A stretch of DNA of 64,000 bases from an uncultured SAR86 cluster bacterium (lineage in GTDB: Bacteria > Pseudomonadota > Gammaproteobacteria > Magnimaribacterales > Magnimaribacteraceae), in assembly GCA_938048695.1 (NCBI GenBank), contig CALIUO010000007.1, positions 278,943-342,942 of the forward strand, written 5' to 3'. The position numbers were made by a program, and so were the translations under genes. Numbering within the stretch: position 1 is the stretch's first letter; every line of letters begins with the position of its first letter. Shown here piece after piece: positions 9,856 through 18,500 of this stretch. The notes beneath the pieces are model-generated. The model searched no databases. It saw nothing but the letters and a program-made list of their open reading frames with translations, and was not told the DNA's origin.

Positions 9856-10713
9856 CTAGCCTTCAATTTGAGACATTACTTCAGTAGCAAAATCTACTTT
9901 CTCAACTTCTATTCCTTCTCCAACTTCGTATCTTGTAAAGCTTAAAATATTAGCATCATTGTCTTTAAGAAGTTGGCTTATTTTTACATTTGGATCTTTA
10001 ACAAAGTCTTGCTCAGTTAAACTTACTTCAGCTAAAAATTTAGAAACTTTACCCTCAATCATTTTTTCTATAATTTCTGCAGGTTTACCAGATTCTTCGG
10101 ATTGAGCTTTAAAAATTTCTTTTTCCTTAGCCACTATCTCTTCAGGTATATCCGAAGGAGAAATTGCCATTGGATCTGTAGCAGCAGCATGCATGGCTAT
10201 GTCATTAGCCAAAGACTCATTCCCACCATCAAGAGAAACTATGCATCCAATTTTTTGATTACTGTGCAAATAAGATCCAACAGTCGATGAACTATCTGTT
10301 TTAGAAACTCTTCTTACGACAATATTTTCACCCAATTTTTGTACAAGTTTTTCTCTGTCATCTTCTATTCCTTTATCTAGCAATTCTTCTAGAGAGCTGT
10401 CTGGGTTATCTGAAAAATTTTGAAGGGTTTCTTTAGTAAAAGACACAAAGGAATCATCTCTAGCTACAAAGTCAGTTTCGCAATTGACTTCGATCATAAA
10501 AATGTTTTGTTCCTTTGATTCTATAGCTATCAAACCATCTGCAGCAGATCTACCTGATTTTTTGCTTGCCTTTACACCGCTAGTTTTCCTAAGCTCTTCA
10601 ATTGCCAAGTCCATATCACCATTGGCGCCTTCTAGAGCCTTTTTGCAGTCCATGAGGCCAAGGCCTGTTTTTTCTCTTAATTCTTTAACTTGTGAAGCTG
10701 AAATAGCACTCAT
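9856..10713 (-). CDS. tsf: Elongation factor Ts
   Basis: Guanine nucleotide exchange factor for EF-Tu. It opens with the UBA-like N-terminal domain (VKELREKTGLGLMDCKKAL) and carries the conserved NCETDFVARDD around residue 80, the segment that contacts EF-Tu. Two core subdomains follow. Length 285 is normal (E. coli 283). It follows rpsB by two bases and shares its promoter. Its substrate EF-Tu is encoded at 61163-62347. Confidence 0.98.
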   Translation of the reverse strand: MSAISASQVKELREKTGLGLMDCKKALEGANGDMDLAIEELRKTSGVKASKKSGRSAADGLIAIESKEQNIFMIEVNCETDFVARDDSFVSFTKETLQNFSDNPDSSLEELLDKGIEDDREKLVQKLGENIVVRRVSKTDSSSTVGSYLHSNQKIGCIVSLDGGNESLANDIAMHAAATDPMAISPSDIPEEIVAKEKEIFKAQSEESGKPAEIIEKMIEGKVSKFLAEVSLTEQDFVKDPNVKISQLLKDNDANILSFTRYEVGEGIEVEKVDFATEVMSQIEG

Positions 10714-10715
10714 AA

Positions 10716-11660
10716 TTAATCCTCATCCTTTTCTTCTTTTTTTTCTTCATCAGAAGACAAAGCTTCTGATACTGTGTCCGGAACTGATTCATCAGTTGCA
10801 GTCGTGTTTTCAGCTGACTCTTCTAACTGTTCAGTTGATTCTTCAACAACTGCTTCTTCCGTTTTAGATGCATCTACTTCCACACCTGCATCAGGCTTTT
10901 GTTCTTGGGTATCATTTGAATCAACCTTTCTTACTATTGCTGGACCTGATTGAGGTTCCTCTTGTTTAAGGCCTGTAGCAGCTTCTGAACCTTTTAAGCA
11001 AGCATCGGCTGCTGCTTCAGTAAATAAGGCTATGGATCTTATAGAGTCATCATTGCCTGGTACGACATAATCAATGCCTTCTGGATTGCTGTTAGAATCA
11101 ACAATTCCTACTATGGGTATTCCCATTTTGCTTGCCTCCGATACGGCAATAGATTCTCTTTTCACATCAATAATAAATAAAGCATCTGGAAGTCCACCCA
11201 TTTCTGTTACACCGCCAATAGATTTTTGCAATCTATCGATATCTCTTTGAATTTTAAGACCTTCTTTTTTTGTTAGTTTACTAAAAGTCCCATCTTCTTT
11301 CTGTCTCAGTAAGTTTTCCAATCGTGTAATAGAGGATCTTATTGTTTTATAGTTAGTAAGCATACCGCCCAGCCATCTTTCGTTGACATAGGGCATTGAA
11401 CATCTGATTGCTTCATTTTTAATGATATCTGTTGCAGTTCTCTTAGTACCTACAAAAAGTATCTTGTTATTTTTTGCTGCGACACCTTCAATAAATTTAA
11501 GAGCCGGTTTTATCATCTCTACCGTATGCTCTAGATTAATTATGTGAATTTTGTTTCTTACACCAAAAATGTGTTGTTCCATTTTTGGGTTCCAATATTT
11601 GGTTTGATGTCCGAAGTGGACACCAGCTTGAAGCATTTGTTCTAGCGATATTTCAGCCAT
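10716..11660 (-). CDS. rpsB: 30S ribosomal protein S2 with long acidic C-terminal tail
   Basis: Primary features of S2 are clear: [15 protein letters not shown] start ([19 protein letters not shown]), then VGTKR and [11 protein letters not shown]. At 314 residues it is about 70 longer than the 241 of E. coli. The extra part from about residue 235 is rich in Glu, Asp, Ser and Thr and has no predicted fold, ending KKEEKDED. S2 binds last to the 30S platform. Ribosome site AAGGAG lies upstream of the ATG. First gene of the rpsB-tsf-frr-lpx operon, with its own promoter at 11808-11836. The tail could be a lineage trait; the frame is unbroken. Confidence 0.97.
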   Translation of the reverse strand: MAEISLEQMLQAGVHFGHQTKYWNPKMEQHIFGVRNKIHIINLEHTVEMIKPALKFIEGVAAKNNKILFVGTKRTATDIIKNEAIRCSMPYVNERWLGGMLTNYKTIRSSITRLENLLRQKEDGTFSKLTKKEGLKIQRDIDRLQKSIGGVTEMGGLPDALFIIDVKRESIAVSEASKMGIPIVGIVDSNSNPEGIDYVVPGNDDSIRSIALFTEAAADACLKGSEAATGLKQEEPQSGPAIVRKVDSNDTQEQKPDAGVEVDASKTEEAVVEESTEQLEESAENTTATDESVPDTVSEALSSDEEKKEEKDED

Positions 11661-11800
11661 TGCTCTCCTTAAGTTACAAAGAACATTACATTCTTTTGGT
11701 TATACTTTCATGCACTTACAGAACTTACTAGAGATGAGCAATCTTTAGCACCATAGATCTGAAACAGTGACATGTGTTTCGTTATAGACTATCGTCTTAG
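11661..11800 (-). promoter_or_regulatory. rpsB 5' leader, possible S2 autoregulatory region
   Basis: About 140 bases of untranslated RNA lie between the likely transcription start and the rpsB ATG. Two hairpins are visible: GAAACA/TGTTTC with an 8-base loop (11762-11781), and CAAAAGAA pairing with TTCTTTG just before the AAGGAG ribosome site. S2 is known to repress its own operon through the leader in E. coli; the same role here is inference from position and structure. Confidence 0.5.
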
Positions 11801-11807
11801 GGGTGGC

Positions 11808-11836
11808 TTTATACCATATTTCTTCTAAATCAAGAA
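11808..11836 (-). promoter_or_regulatory. Sigma-70 type promoter for rpsB operon
   Basis: On the minus strand TTCTTG (11831-11836), a 17-base spacer and TATAAA (11808-11813) are followed by a C-rich discriminator (GCCACCCC). The -35 box overlaps the dapB stop codon, so no terminator fits between dapB and rpsB and read-through is likely. A second possible -35, TTGATT, would give a spacer of only 14. Confidence 0.6.
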
Positions 11837-12570
11837 GAATAAATATCAGTCATGGCATAGAGACCAGCTGTTTTTTCTGTTAACCAAGATGCCCCTTTTA
11901 ATGCGCCTAAAGCAAAAATAGAACGATTTTCAGCCTTGTGTTTTAGTTCTATTGTTTCATCATGTAATCCTATTCGCACAGTATGTTCGCCAGGATTCTT
12001 GCCTTCTCTAAAGCTTTCTATAGATACATTAGCCCCTGGGTAAATGATTGATATCTCTTTTTGAAGGTCGAGAGCTGTTCCTGAAGGAGCGTCTTTTTTT
12101 TCAGTATGATGAGTTTCGCTAATATTAAATTTGTTATCTTTAGAAAAGAACTTTTTAGCATGGTTAAGAAGAGATTTAAGGATAGCAATTCCAGGACTGG
12201 TATTAGGTGCATATAAAATTGCTATTTCTTTGCTTGATAATTCTATTTCTTCAATTTGGGTTGAATTAAAACCTGTTGTTCCAATTAAAATTGGAATATT
12301 TCTTGTAACGGCCTCTTTCAAAACCTTCATAGAAGCCTCAGGACTAGAAAAATCAATTATGACATCTGGTTTAACTTCTTCTGGAATAGTATCTGATATC
12401 TTGATACCTACTTCATTGGTATCCAGGAGTTCACCAATATCCTTTTGTATAAATAGATTGTTGGGTGAGCAACTTCCGCCCACAAGATCAAAATCACTAT
12501 CTTTGAGAATATAAGATGATAGAAGTGTGCCAACCTTGCCAGTAATGCCTGAAATGAATATTTGTTTCAC
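11830..12570 (-). CDS. dapB: 4-hydroxy-tetrahydrodipicolinate reductase DapB
   Basis: NAD(P)H-dependent step of lysine and diaminopimelate synthesis. The Rossmann motif is seen as SGITGKVG (residues 7-14) and GTTG at 97-100. The active site is SETHHTEKKDAPSGTA, with His154/His155 and catalytic Lys158. Length 246 is slightly short (E. coli 273). The start codon is GTG at 12570, only six bases after the dnaJ stop, with a poor ribosome site, so expression likely depends on coupling to dnaJ. This ties it to the heat-shock operon. dapB after dnaJ is known in other gammaproteobacteria such as Pseudomonas. Confidence 0.96.
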   Translation of the reverse strand: MKQIFISGITGKVGTLLSSYILKDSDFDLVGGSCSPNNLFIQKDIGELLDTNEVGIKISDTIPEEVKPDVIIDFSSPEASMKVLKEAVTRNIPILIGTTGFNSTQIEEIELSSKEIAILYAPNTSPGIAILKSLLNHAKKFFSKDNKFNISETHHTEKKDAPSGTALDLQKEISIIYPGANVSIESFREGKNPGEHTVRIGLHDETIELKHKAENRSIFALGALKGASWLTEKTAGLYAMTDIYSS

Positions 12571-12576
12571 TTTAGA

Positions 12577-13698
12577 TTAATTCTTTGTATCAAAAAATGA
12601 TTTTACCTTAGAAAACCATTCTTCTCTTAGCGGATTCTGCTTTGAATTATTTGAAATAGAAACTTGGAATTCACGTAAAAGTTCTTTTTGGTCCCTTGAA
12701 AGATTCTGTGGAGTTTCAATTACAGCTCTACAAAGAAGATCACCTGTTGATCCTCCTCTTATTGGGCTAATTCCTTTACCTCTGAGTCTAAATAATTTCC
12801 CTGTTTGCGTGCCTTCAGGTATTTTTATTTTTACTTTTCCATCTAATGTAGGAATTTGGATATCACCTCCTAATGCAGCATCTATGAAGCTTATAGGTGC
12901 CTCGCAATATAGATGTTTACCATCTCGTTCGAATACATCGTGTGGTAAAACTTTGATTTGGACAAATAAGTCTCCTGAAGGTCCTCCATTTATTCCAGCT
13001 TCTCCCTCACCAGAAAGTCTTATTCTATCTCCTGTATCAACACCCGCAGGGATTTTCACAGATAAAGTTTTACGTTTTTCTACTCGACCCTGACCTCTGC
13101 ATGATTCACAGGGATTACTTATAATTTGTCCTGAACCTGAACATCTTCCGCAGGTTTGAGCGACAGAGAAGAAGCCTTGTTGCATTCTGACTTGACCAGC
13201 TCCACCACAAGAATCACAGGTTATGGGTTGACTTCCTTCACCTGCACCAGTCCCATTACAAGATTCGCAACTCTCCAAAGCAGGTATTGCAATTTTTTCA
13301 GTAACTCCTCTAACAGCATCTTCTAGATCTATTGTCATAGAGTATTGTAGATCTGACCCTTTATTAGATCTTTGCCTTCTACTGAATGGATCTCCCCCTC
13401 CAAATATATCTCCAAAAATATCCCCGAAGATATCATTAAACCCTTGTGAGTTGCCTCCTCCAAAACCAGAGGCATTTACACCATCATGACCGAATTGATC
13501 ATAGGCACTTCTTTTACTGGTATCTGATAAGATTTCGTAGGCCTCGGATGCTTCTTTAAATTTTTCCTCAGCTGCCGGATCATCTGAATTCCTGTCAGGA
13601 TGATATTTCATGGCCAGTTTTCTGTAGGCCTTTTTCAATTCATCCTCTGATGCTCCTTTTTGAACACCTAATACATCATAATAATCCTTTTTAGACAT
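12577..13698 (-). CDS. dnaJ: Chaperone DnaJ (Hsp40)
   Basis: Co-chaperone that loads substrates on DnaK and stimulates its ATPase. The J domain covers residues 1-70 with the HPD motif at 33-35. A Gly/Phe-rich linker follows ([15 protein letters not shown]). Four CxxCxGxG zinc repeats lie at about 144-210 ([32 protein letters not shown]), and the substrate-binding beta domains come last. Length 373 is normal. It is 30 bases after dnaK, with no separate heat-shock promoter in that gap, so it depends on the dnaK and grpE promoters. Confidence 0.98.
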   Translation of the reverse strand: MSKKDYYDVLGVQKGASEDELKKAYRKLAMKYHPDRNSDDPAAEEKFKEASEAYEILSDTSKRSAYDQFGHDGVNASGFGGGNSQGFNDIFGDIFGDIFGGGDPFSRRQRSNKGSDLQYSMTIDLEDAVRGVTEKIAIPALESCESCNGTGAGEGSQPITCDSCGGAGQVRMQQGFFSVAQTCGRCSGSGQIISNPCESCRGQGRVEKRKTLSVKIPAGVDTGDRIRLSGEGEAGINGGPSGDLFVQIKVLPHDVFERDGKHLYCEAPISFIDAALGGDIQIPTLDGKVKIKIPEGTQTGKLFRLRGKGISPIRGGSTGDLLCRAVIETPQNLSRDQKELLREFQVSISNNSKQNPLREEWFSKVKSFFDTKN

Positions 13699-13728
13699 TG
13701 ATCTGCTTTAGCCTAATCGGATAGATAG

Positions 13729-15654
13729 TTAAGAATTTTGGTTTTCTTTTTCTTCTGTTACTTCTTCAAAATCTGCATCAACTACATCTGAATCTGTATC
13801 TGCATTCTGAGCATCCTGATCAGAGGCTTCTTTATTCTTTACCTCTTCTTCATACATCCTTTGTGCAAGAGGAGCAGAAGCTTCAGATAGTGCTTTAACC
13901 TTTGCGTCAATGACTTCTTTATCATCTCCTTTCAAGGCCTCTTCAAGTTCTTGTATGCCAGTCTCGATAGCCTCTTTTTCTGAATCCTCGACTTTATCCT
14001 TAGCTTCATCTAAGGTTTTATTACAGCTATGAACTAAGTTCTCGCCTAAATTCTTTGCCTGTACCAGCTCTTCAAATTTCTTATCATCCTCTGCATGAGC
14101 TTCTGCATCTTTTACCATCTGCTCTATTTCTTCATCAGATAGACCACTGGAAGCTTTGATTTCGATTGATTGTTCTTTTCCAGTAGCTTTATCTTTAGCT
14201 GAAACATTCAGAATCCCGTTTGCATCTAAATCAAAAGAGACTTCAATTTGAGGCATCCCTCTGGGAGAAGCAGGTATATCTGTAAGATTGAACTGTCCAA
14301 GAGTTTTATTTTCAGTAGCTTGTTTTCTTTCACCCTGCAAAACATGGACTGTTACCGCAGTCTGATTATCTTCAGCTGTAGAAAAGACTTGAGATTTATT
14401 TGTTGGAATAGTGGTATTTTTATCGATAAGGGGTGTCATAACTCCTCCCATAGTCTCAATGCCTAGAGTAAGTGGAGTGACATCTAGTAGAAGGACATCT
14501 GTCACATCACCCGCTAATACAGCACCCTGGATAGCAGCACCAACAGACACTGCCTCATCCGGATTTACATCCTTTCTAGCTTCTTTTCCGAAGAATGCTT
14601 TAACTTTTTCTTGGACTAGAGGCATTCTGGTTTGCCCACCTACTAAAATAACTTCGTCAACTTCAGAAGTTTTGAGTCCTGCATCCTTTAGTGCTATTTC
14701 TGTAGGCTTAATTGTTCTTTCAACTAAGTTTTCAACGAGTGATTCTAGTTTTGCTCTGGTTAACTTATGAACGAAATGTTTAGCTCCTGAGGAATCAGCA
14801 GTAATATAGGGAAGATTTATTTCAGACTGTTGATTGCTTGATAATTCTATTTTTGCCTTCTCGGCTGCCTCTTTAAGCCTTTGAAGAGCAGCTGAGTCAT
14901 TATGCAAATCCAAACCTGATTCTTTTTTAAATTCATCTGCTAGATATTCAATGAGAGTTATATCAAAGTCTTCTCCACCTAAAAAAGTGTCTCCATTTGT
15001 TGATAGCACTTCAAATTGATGCTCTCCATCAACTTCAGCTATTTCAATGATTGAAACATCGAATGTTCCGCCTCCTAAGTCATAGACTGCTATCTTTTGA
15101 TCACCTTTGCCTTTATCTAACCCATAAGCTAAAGCAGCAGCAGTGGGTTCATTGATAATCCTTTTTACCTCTAAACCTGCAATCTTGCCAGCATCCTTTG
15201 TGGCTTGTCTTTGTGAATCATTAAAATAAGCTGGAACTGTAATCACAGCTTCTTTTACTTCTTGTCCTAGATAATCCTCAGCAGTCTTCTTCATTTTCTT
15301 CAATATCTCTGCAGATACTTGTTGAGGTGCAAGTTTTTTTCCCTCTGCTTCTACCCAAGCGTCACCGTTATCAGCCGCTAGTATTTTATAGGCGACCATA
15401 TCACTATCCTTTTTGACAACATCATCGTCATGTTTTCTACCTATAAGTCGCTTAATAGCGTATAGAGTATTTTCTGGGTTCGTAACTGCTTGGTTTTTTG
15501 CAGAATCTCCTACCTTTATTTCTTCCCCATATGCTACAACTGAAGGAGTAGTTCTTTTTCCTTCAGAATTTTCTATTACTTTAGCTTGATCTCCCTCCAT
15601 GACTGAAACACATGAATTTGTTGTTCCTAAGTCAATACCAATTACTTTAGCCAT
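13729..15654 (-). CDS. dnaK: Chaperone DnaK (Hsp70)
   Basis: ATP-dependent Hsp70. The nucleotide-binding domain opens [12 protein letters not shown], with [13 protein letters not shown] and [11 protein letters not shown] further on. The substrate-binding domain starts near residue 390 after the hydrophobic linker [10 protein letters not shown]. The helical lid ends in an acidic tail with DADFEEV. Length 641 is close to the 638 of E. coli. It has its own sigma-32 promoter in the 68 bases after grpE, as well as read-through from grpE. Ribosome site GGAG lies about eight bases before the ATG. Confidence 0.99.
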   Translation of the reverse strand: MAKVIGIDLGTTNSCVSVMEGDQAKVIENSEGKRTTPSVVAYGEEIKVGDSAKNQAVTNPENTLYAIKRLIGRKHDDDVVKKDSDMVAYKILAADNGDAWVEAEGKKLAPQQVSAEILKKMKKTAEDYLGQEVKEAVITVPAYFNDSQRQATKDAGKIAGLEVKRIINEPTAAALAYGLDKGKGDQKIAVYDLGGGTFDVSIIEIAEVDGEHQFEVLSTNGDTFLGGEDFDITLIEYLADEFKKESGLDLHNDSAALQRLKEAAEKAKIELSSNQQSEINLPYITADSSGAKHFVHKLTRAKLESLVENLVERTIKPTEIALKDAGLKTSEVDEVILVGGQTRMPLVQEKVKAFFGKEARKDVNPDEAVSVGAAIQGAVLAGDVTDVLLLDVTPLTLGIETMGGVMTPLIDKNTTIPTNKSQVFSTAEDNQTAVTVHVLQGERKQATENKTLGQFNLTDIPASPRGMPQIEVSFDLDANGILNVSAKDKATGKEQSIEIKASSGLSDEEIEQMVKDAEAHAEDDKKFEELVQAKNLGENLVHSCNKTLDEAKDKVEDSEKEAIETGIQELEEALKGDDKEVIDAKVKALSEASAPLAQRMYEEEVKNKEASDQDAQNADTDSDVVDADFEEVTEEKENQNS

Positions 15655-15686
15655 TTTTTTAACTCCGCATTAAGTTGTTTTACATA

Positions 15687-15714
15687 AGATGGGGTTTATG
15701 TTCTCTATTTCAAG
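15687..15714 (-). promoter_or_regulatory. Sigma-32 heat-shock promoter before dnaK
   Basis: Minus strand reads CTTGAAA (15708-15714), 13 bases, CCCCATCT (15687-15694). This matches the RpoH consensus CTTGAAA-N(13-14)-CCCATnT essentially perfectly. It lies between grpE and dnaK, giving dnaK-dnaJ(-dapB) their own heat-shock start. Confidence 0.93.
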
Positions 15715-15722
15715 GGGATTTA

Positions 15723-16286
15723 TTATTTTTCTTGAGATTTCTTCGAGACTACAACTTTTGCAGGCCTGAGGGTCCTATCCATAATTGAGTAACCTTTCTG
15801 TACAAAATCTATTATGGTATTTGGCTCTAAGTTATCGTCCTCTACAAGAGATATTGCTTCATGTTTATCTGGATCAAAGCTTTTCTCTTCGATACTGATT
15901 TGCTCTATGCCGGATGACTTCAAAGAACTTTCTAAGCTTTTTAAGGTTAATTCAAGCCCCTCTTTTATTATCAAACTATTTTCATCATCCGCACAAGAGT
16001 CAATCGCCCGCTCGAGATTATCTGCAACAGATAGGAAATCCTTTGCTAGGGCCTCCACTCCAAAAAGTCGTGCCTTGGTTACTTCTTGAGCAGCTATTCT
16101 TCTTACATTCTGGACTTCAGCCTTTGCCCTTAAAAGCTGATCTTCAAGATCTTTAATTGTATCTTCCTCAGAAGCTTCTTCCGGAAGCTCTTCAACACTC
16201 TCTGGCTCCAGATCAATAGTGTTTTCTTCGTCTATCAAAACTTCTTTTTGATTTTCTAGATCTTGCTCTTTCTTATTGTCGTTCAA
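15723..16286 (-). CDS. grpE: Nucleotide exchange factor GrpE
   Basis: Releases ADP from DnaK. An acidic, disordered N-terminus (residues 1-50) precedes a long helix (about 45-90) and the C-terminal beta domain, where FDPDKHEAI and VVQKGY-like FVQKGYSIMDRTLRPAKVVV are clear family signatures. Length 187. The start codon is TTG at 16286, preceded by GGAG at a spacing of six; no ATG fits. The gene is first in grpE-dnaK-dnaJ-dapB and carries a sigma-32 promoter directly upstream. Confidence 0.96.
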   Translation of the reverse strand: MNDNKKEQDLENQKEVLIDEENTIDLEPESVEELPEEASEEDTIKDLEDQLLRAKAEVQNVRRIAAQEVTKARLFGVEALAKDFLSVADNLERAIDSCADDENSLIIKEGLELTLKSLESSLKSSGIEQISIEEKSFDPDKHEAISLVEDDNLEPNTIIDFVQKGYSIMDRTLRPAKVVVSKKSQEK

Positions 16287-16307
16287 TGATTTCTCCTTTC
16301 AAACCCT

Positions 16308-16335
16308 ATATGGGGTTTAAAAAAGTCTATTCAAG
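16308..16335 (-). promoter_or_regulatory. Sigma-32 heat-shock promoter before grpE
   Basis: Minus strand reads CTTGAA (16330-16335), 14 bases, CCCCATAT (16308-16315), a near-perfect RpoH promoter. The -10 lies inside an imperfect palindrome, AAACCCCATATAGGGTTT (16301-16318). The box sits in the 54-base gap between fur and grpE and is 22 bases from the TTG start codon. Confidence 0.92.
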
Positions 16336-16340
16336 TCTTA

Positions 16341-16748
16341 TTAATCTTTGATGGGTTTTACGTACAGGACCATACTGTGGTCTATAATTTCGTACCCTTG
16401 TTCTTTCGCTAATTTCTTTTGTCGTTCTTCAATAATGTCGTCAGTAAACTCAATTACATCTCCAGTATCGAGACAAACCATATGATCGTGGTGATCAGAT
16501 GGTGTTAATTCATAAACACCATGTCCTTCTTCAAAATTGTGCCTTATGCAGATACCAGCTTGTTCGAACTGGGTTAAAACTCTATAAACTGTAGCCAAGC
16601 CAACCTCTTCTCCGGCATCAATTAACCGCCTGTAAATCTCTTCAGCACTTAGGTGAGTTTTATCACCACCTTCAAGTAACTCTAAGATTCTTAAACGAGG
16701 TAAAGTTACCTTTAAACCCGCTTTTTTTAGCTCTGCGTCATCACTCAA
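16341..16748 (-). CDS. fur: Ferric uptake regulator Fur
   Basis: Iron-responsive repressor of 135 residues. The N-terminus (ELKKAGLKVTLPRLRILELL) is nearly identical to E. coli Fur. The winged helix covers residues 1-80 and the metal-binding dimer domain has HHDHMVCLDTG. In E. coli that segment is HHDHxxCxxC; here the second Cys is Thr, so the structural zinc site of the E. coli type is incomplete. The start is TTG with AGGA eight bases upstream. It is divergent from bamE, and the shared space carries a Fur box. fur next to bamE (omlA) is also the order in Pseudomonas. Confidence 0.97.
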   Translation of the reverse strand: MSDDAELKKAGLKVTLPRLRILELLEGGDKTHLSAEEIYRRLIDAGEEVGLATVYRVLTQFEQAGICIRHNFEEGHGVYELTPSDHHDHMVCLDTGDVIEFTDDIIEERQKKLAKEQGYEIIDHSMVLYVKPIKD

Positions 16749-16777
16749 TTTGAATGTCCTCTAAATAACTAAGAATA

Positions 16778-16796
16778 ATTAATGTATATCATTATA
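16778..16796. promoter_or_regulatory. Fur box and overlapping -10 elements between fur and bamE
   Basis: Read on the minus strand, the 19-mer TATAATGATATACATTAAT matches 14 of 19 positions of the Fur consensus GATAATGATAATCATTATC. It covers the likely fur -10 box (TATAAT, 16791-16796) and lies 30 bases before the fur start, which suggests autoregulation. The palindrome ATTATAAT (16791-16798) also gives a plus-strand TATAAT facing bamE. Confidence 0.65.
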
Positions 16797-16824
16797 ATAT
16801 CCAAATACCCTTATTAGAAAATTA

Positions 16825-17154
16825 ATGAACAGAAATTTAAAATTTGTCGTTTTACTGCTAACTACTATGGTTCTTGCAGGTTGCAGTATTCCAAGAATAT
16901 TCCAAGTTGTTATTAGCCAAGGAAATTTAGTAGATCAAGAGATGTTAGATAAGCTTGAAATAGGAATGACTGAATCTCAAGTAAAGTTTGTAATGGGAAC
17001 TCCACTTATTTCTGATACTTTCTACCCAAACAGATGGGATTACTTTACATCCGTTACCCAGGGTACAACTACTTATACCAATCAGAAGGTTACTTTGTAC
17101 TTTGAAGATAACAAGCTAGTGAGTTGGGAAGGTGAAATTGATTCACCTAATTAA
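16825..17154 (+). CDS. bamE: Outer membrane lipoprotein BamE (SmpA/OmlA)
   Basis: Small BAM-complex lipoprotein. The signal peptide ends in the lipobox LAGC, giving lipid-modified Cys20. The mature domain starts with GNLVDQEMLDKLEIGMTESQV and contains VMGTPLISDTFYPNRWDY, the hallmark of the family. Length 109 is normal. It is divergent from fur and convergent with the transporter gene, whose stop lies one base away. Confidence 0.96.
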   Translation: MNRNLKFVVLLLTTMVLAGCSIPRIFQVVISQGNLVDQEMLDKLEIGMTESQVKFVMGTPLISDTFYPNRWDYFTSVTQGTTTYTNQKVTLYFEDNKLVSWEGEIDSPN

Positions 17155-17155
17155 A

Positions 17156-18499
17156 TTAGATAAAAAAGTAGAGAAAAACACATCCTACCATCACTGGTGA
17201 AATGTAACGGATACTGAAATACCAAAATTTAAAAATAAAGTTCTCTTCAACATCTAATTCCTCTAATACATTTTCTTTTTTCATCACCCAACCTACAAAA
17301 ATAGCGATAAATATGCCTCCTAAGGGCAGCATGATCTGATTGGTCAAGAAATCAGTTGCATCAAAGAAGTTTTTTCCAAAGATAGTGAATTCAGAGAGTA
17401 AATTAAATGATAAAGCACTAAAAAGACCTAAAAACCAAGCTACGAAACCTAGCAATAGAGTAGCTGTAATTCTTTTAATCTTTAGAGATTCTATCAACCA
17501 TGCAACTCCAGGCTCTATAAGAGATATTGAAGAACTCAAGGCAGCTATACTCAACAAAACGAAAAATAATGTTCCAAAGAAAACGCCTAAAGGCATGGAG
17601 CTAAATGCAATAGGCAGTGTGACAAAAACTAGACCTGGCCCTTCTGAAGCAGCCAAACCATTGGCAAAAACAATCGGAAATATTGCAATACCTGCCAAAA
17701 GAGCAACACCTGTATCCAGAGCCGCGACTGATATAGCTGTTTTGCCAATATTTTGGTTGGCTGGCATGTAAGCACCATAAGCCATAATCGCCCCCATACC
17801 TAAGCTTAATGTAAAAAAGGCTTGCCCTAACGCTTCCAGCATAACTTCGGGAGTTATTTTGCTAAAGTCGGGCTGGAATAGATAAATTATTCCCTGAATA
17901 AAAGCTCCAGACTGAGTTGCATACAGGCACAAAAGAAGAACTATCACAAACAGCATAGGCATTAATGTATTTATCCACTTCTCTAAACCATCAAGTATTC
18001 CTCTAGCTACTACAAATACTGTTATAGACAAAAATAGAGTATGCCAAAAAATTAATGAAGTAGGACTAGATAGGAGGTCATTGAAACTGGTAGTAGAGCT
18101 TTCGGCTGTAATGTTCTGAAATCCATTAAAAACATATGAAAGTGCCCAACCAGCTGCAACGCTGTAAAAGGATAAGATTAATAAACCAGCTAAAGCTCCA
18201 GTTGCTCCAAGCAAGCTCCAAGCTGGAGTAGTATTTGCCTCAACCGCCAAAGCTTTCATTGTATTGGCAGGGCTACTTCTTCCCCTTCTACCAATCATTA
18301 TTTCGCCCAGCATTATTGGTAGGCCAATTACTGCAATGCAAGCCAGATAAACTAGTACAAACGCCCCACCACCATTGTCTCCCGCCATGTATGGGAACTT
18401 CCAAATATTGCCCAATCCTACCGCAGAACCCGTTGCAGCAAGTATAAATGTCCACCTGCTAGACCAGGTTCCATGTATTGATTTTCTTTCTTCTGCCAT
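17156..18499 (-). CDS. Neurotransmitter:sodium symporter (NSS/SNF) family transporter
   Basis: Inner-membrane Na+-coupled transporter of the LeuT fold, probably for an amino acid or similar solute. TM1 holds the Na+ and substrate site ATGSAVGLGNIWKFPY, followed by GGGAFVLVYL and the positively charged GEIMIGRRGRSSP. Length 447 with about 11 helices matches the short bacterial subgroup (MhsT or Tyt1 type) rather than the 12-helix animal form. Substrate cannot be told from sequence by eye. The start lies one base after the stop of the upstream membrane protein gene (18501-18989), so the two form an operon. Not part of the core clusters around it. Confidence 0.93.
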   Translation of the reverse strand: MAEERKSIHGTWSSRWTFILAATGSAVGLGNIWKFPYMAGDNGGGAFVLVYLACIAVIGLPIMLGEIMIGRRGRSSPANTMKALAVEANTTPAWSLLGATGALAGLLILSFYSVAAGWALSYVFNGFQNITAESSTTSFNDLLSSPTSLIFWHTLFLSITVFVVARGILDGLEKWINTLMPMLFVIVLLLCLYATQSGAFIQGIIYLFQPDFSKITPEVMLEALGQAFFTLSLGMGAIMAYGAYMPANQNIGKTAISVAALDTGVALLAGIAIFPIVFANGLAASEGPGLVFVTLPIAFSSMPLGVFFGTLFFVLLSIAALSSSISLIEPGVAWLIESLKIKRITATLLLGFVAWFLGLFSALSFNLLSEFTIFGKNFFDATDFLTNQIMLPLGGIFIAIFVGWVMKKENVLEELDVEENFIFKFWYFSIRYISPVMVGCVFLYFFI

Positions 18500-18500
18500 T

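Noticed and set aside
13699..13728. Possible separate heat-shock promoter before dnaJ
   Set aside because: The 30-base gap contains neither a CTTGAA nor a CCCCAT element.
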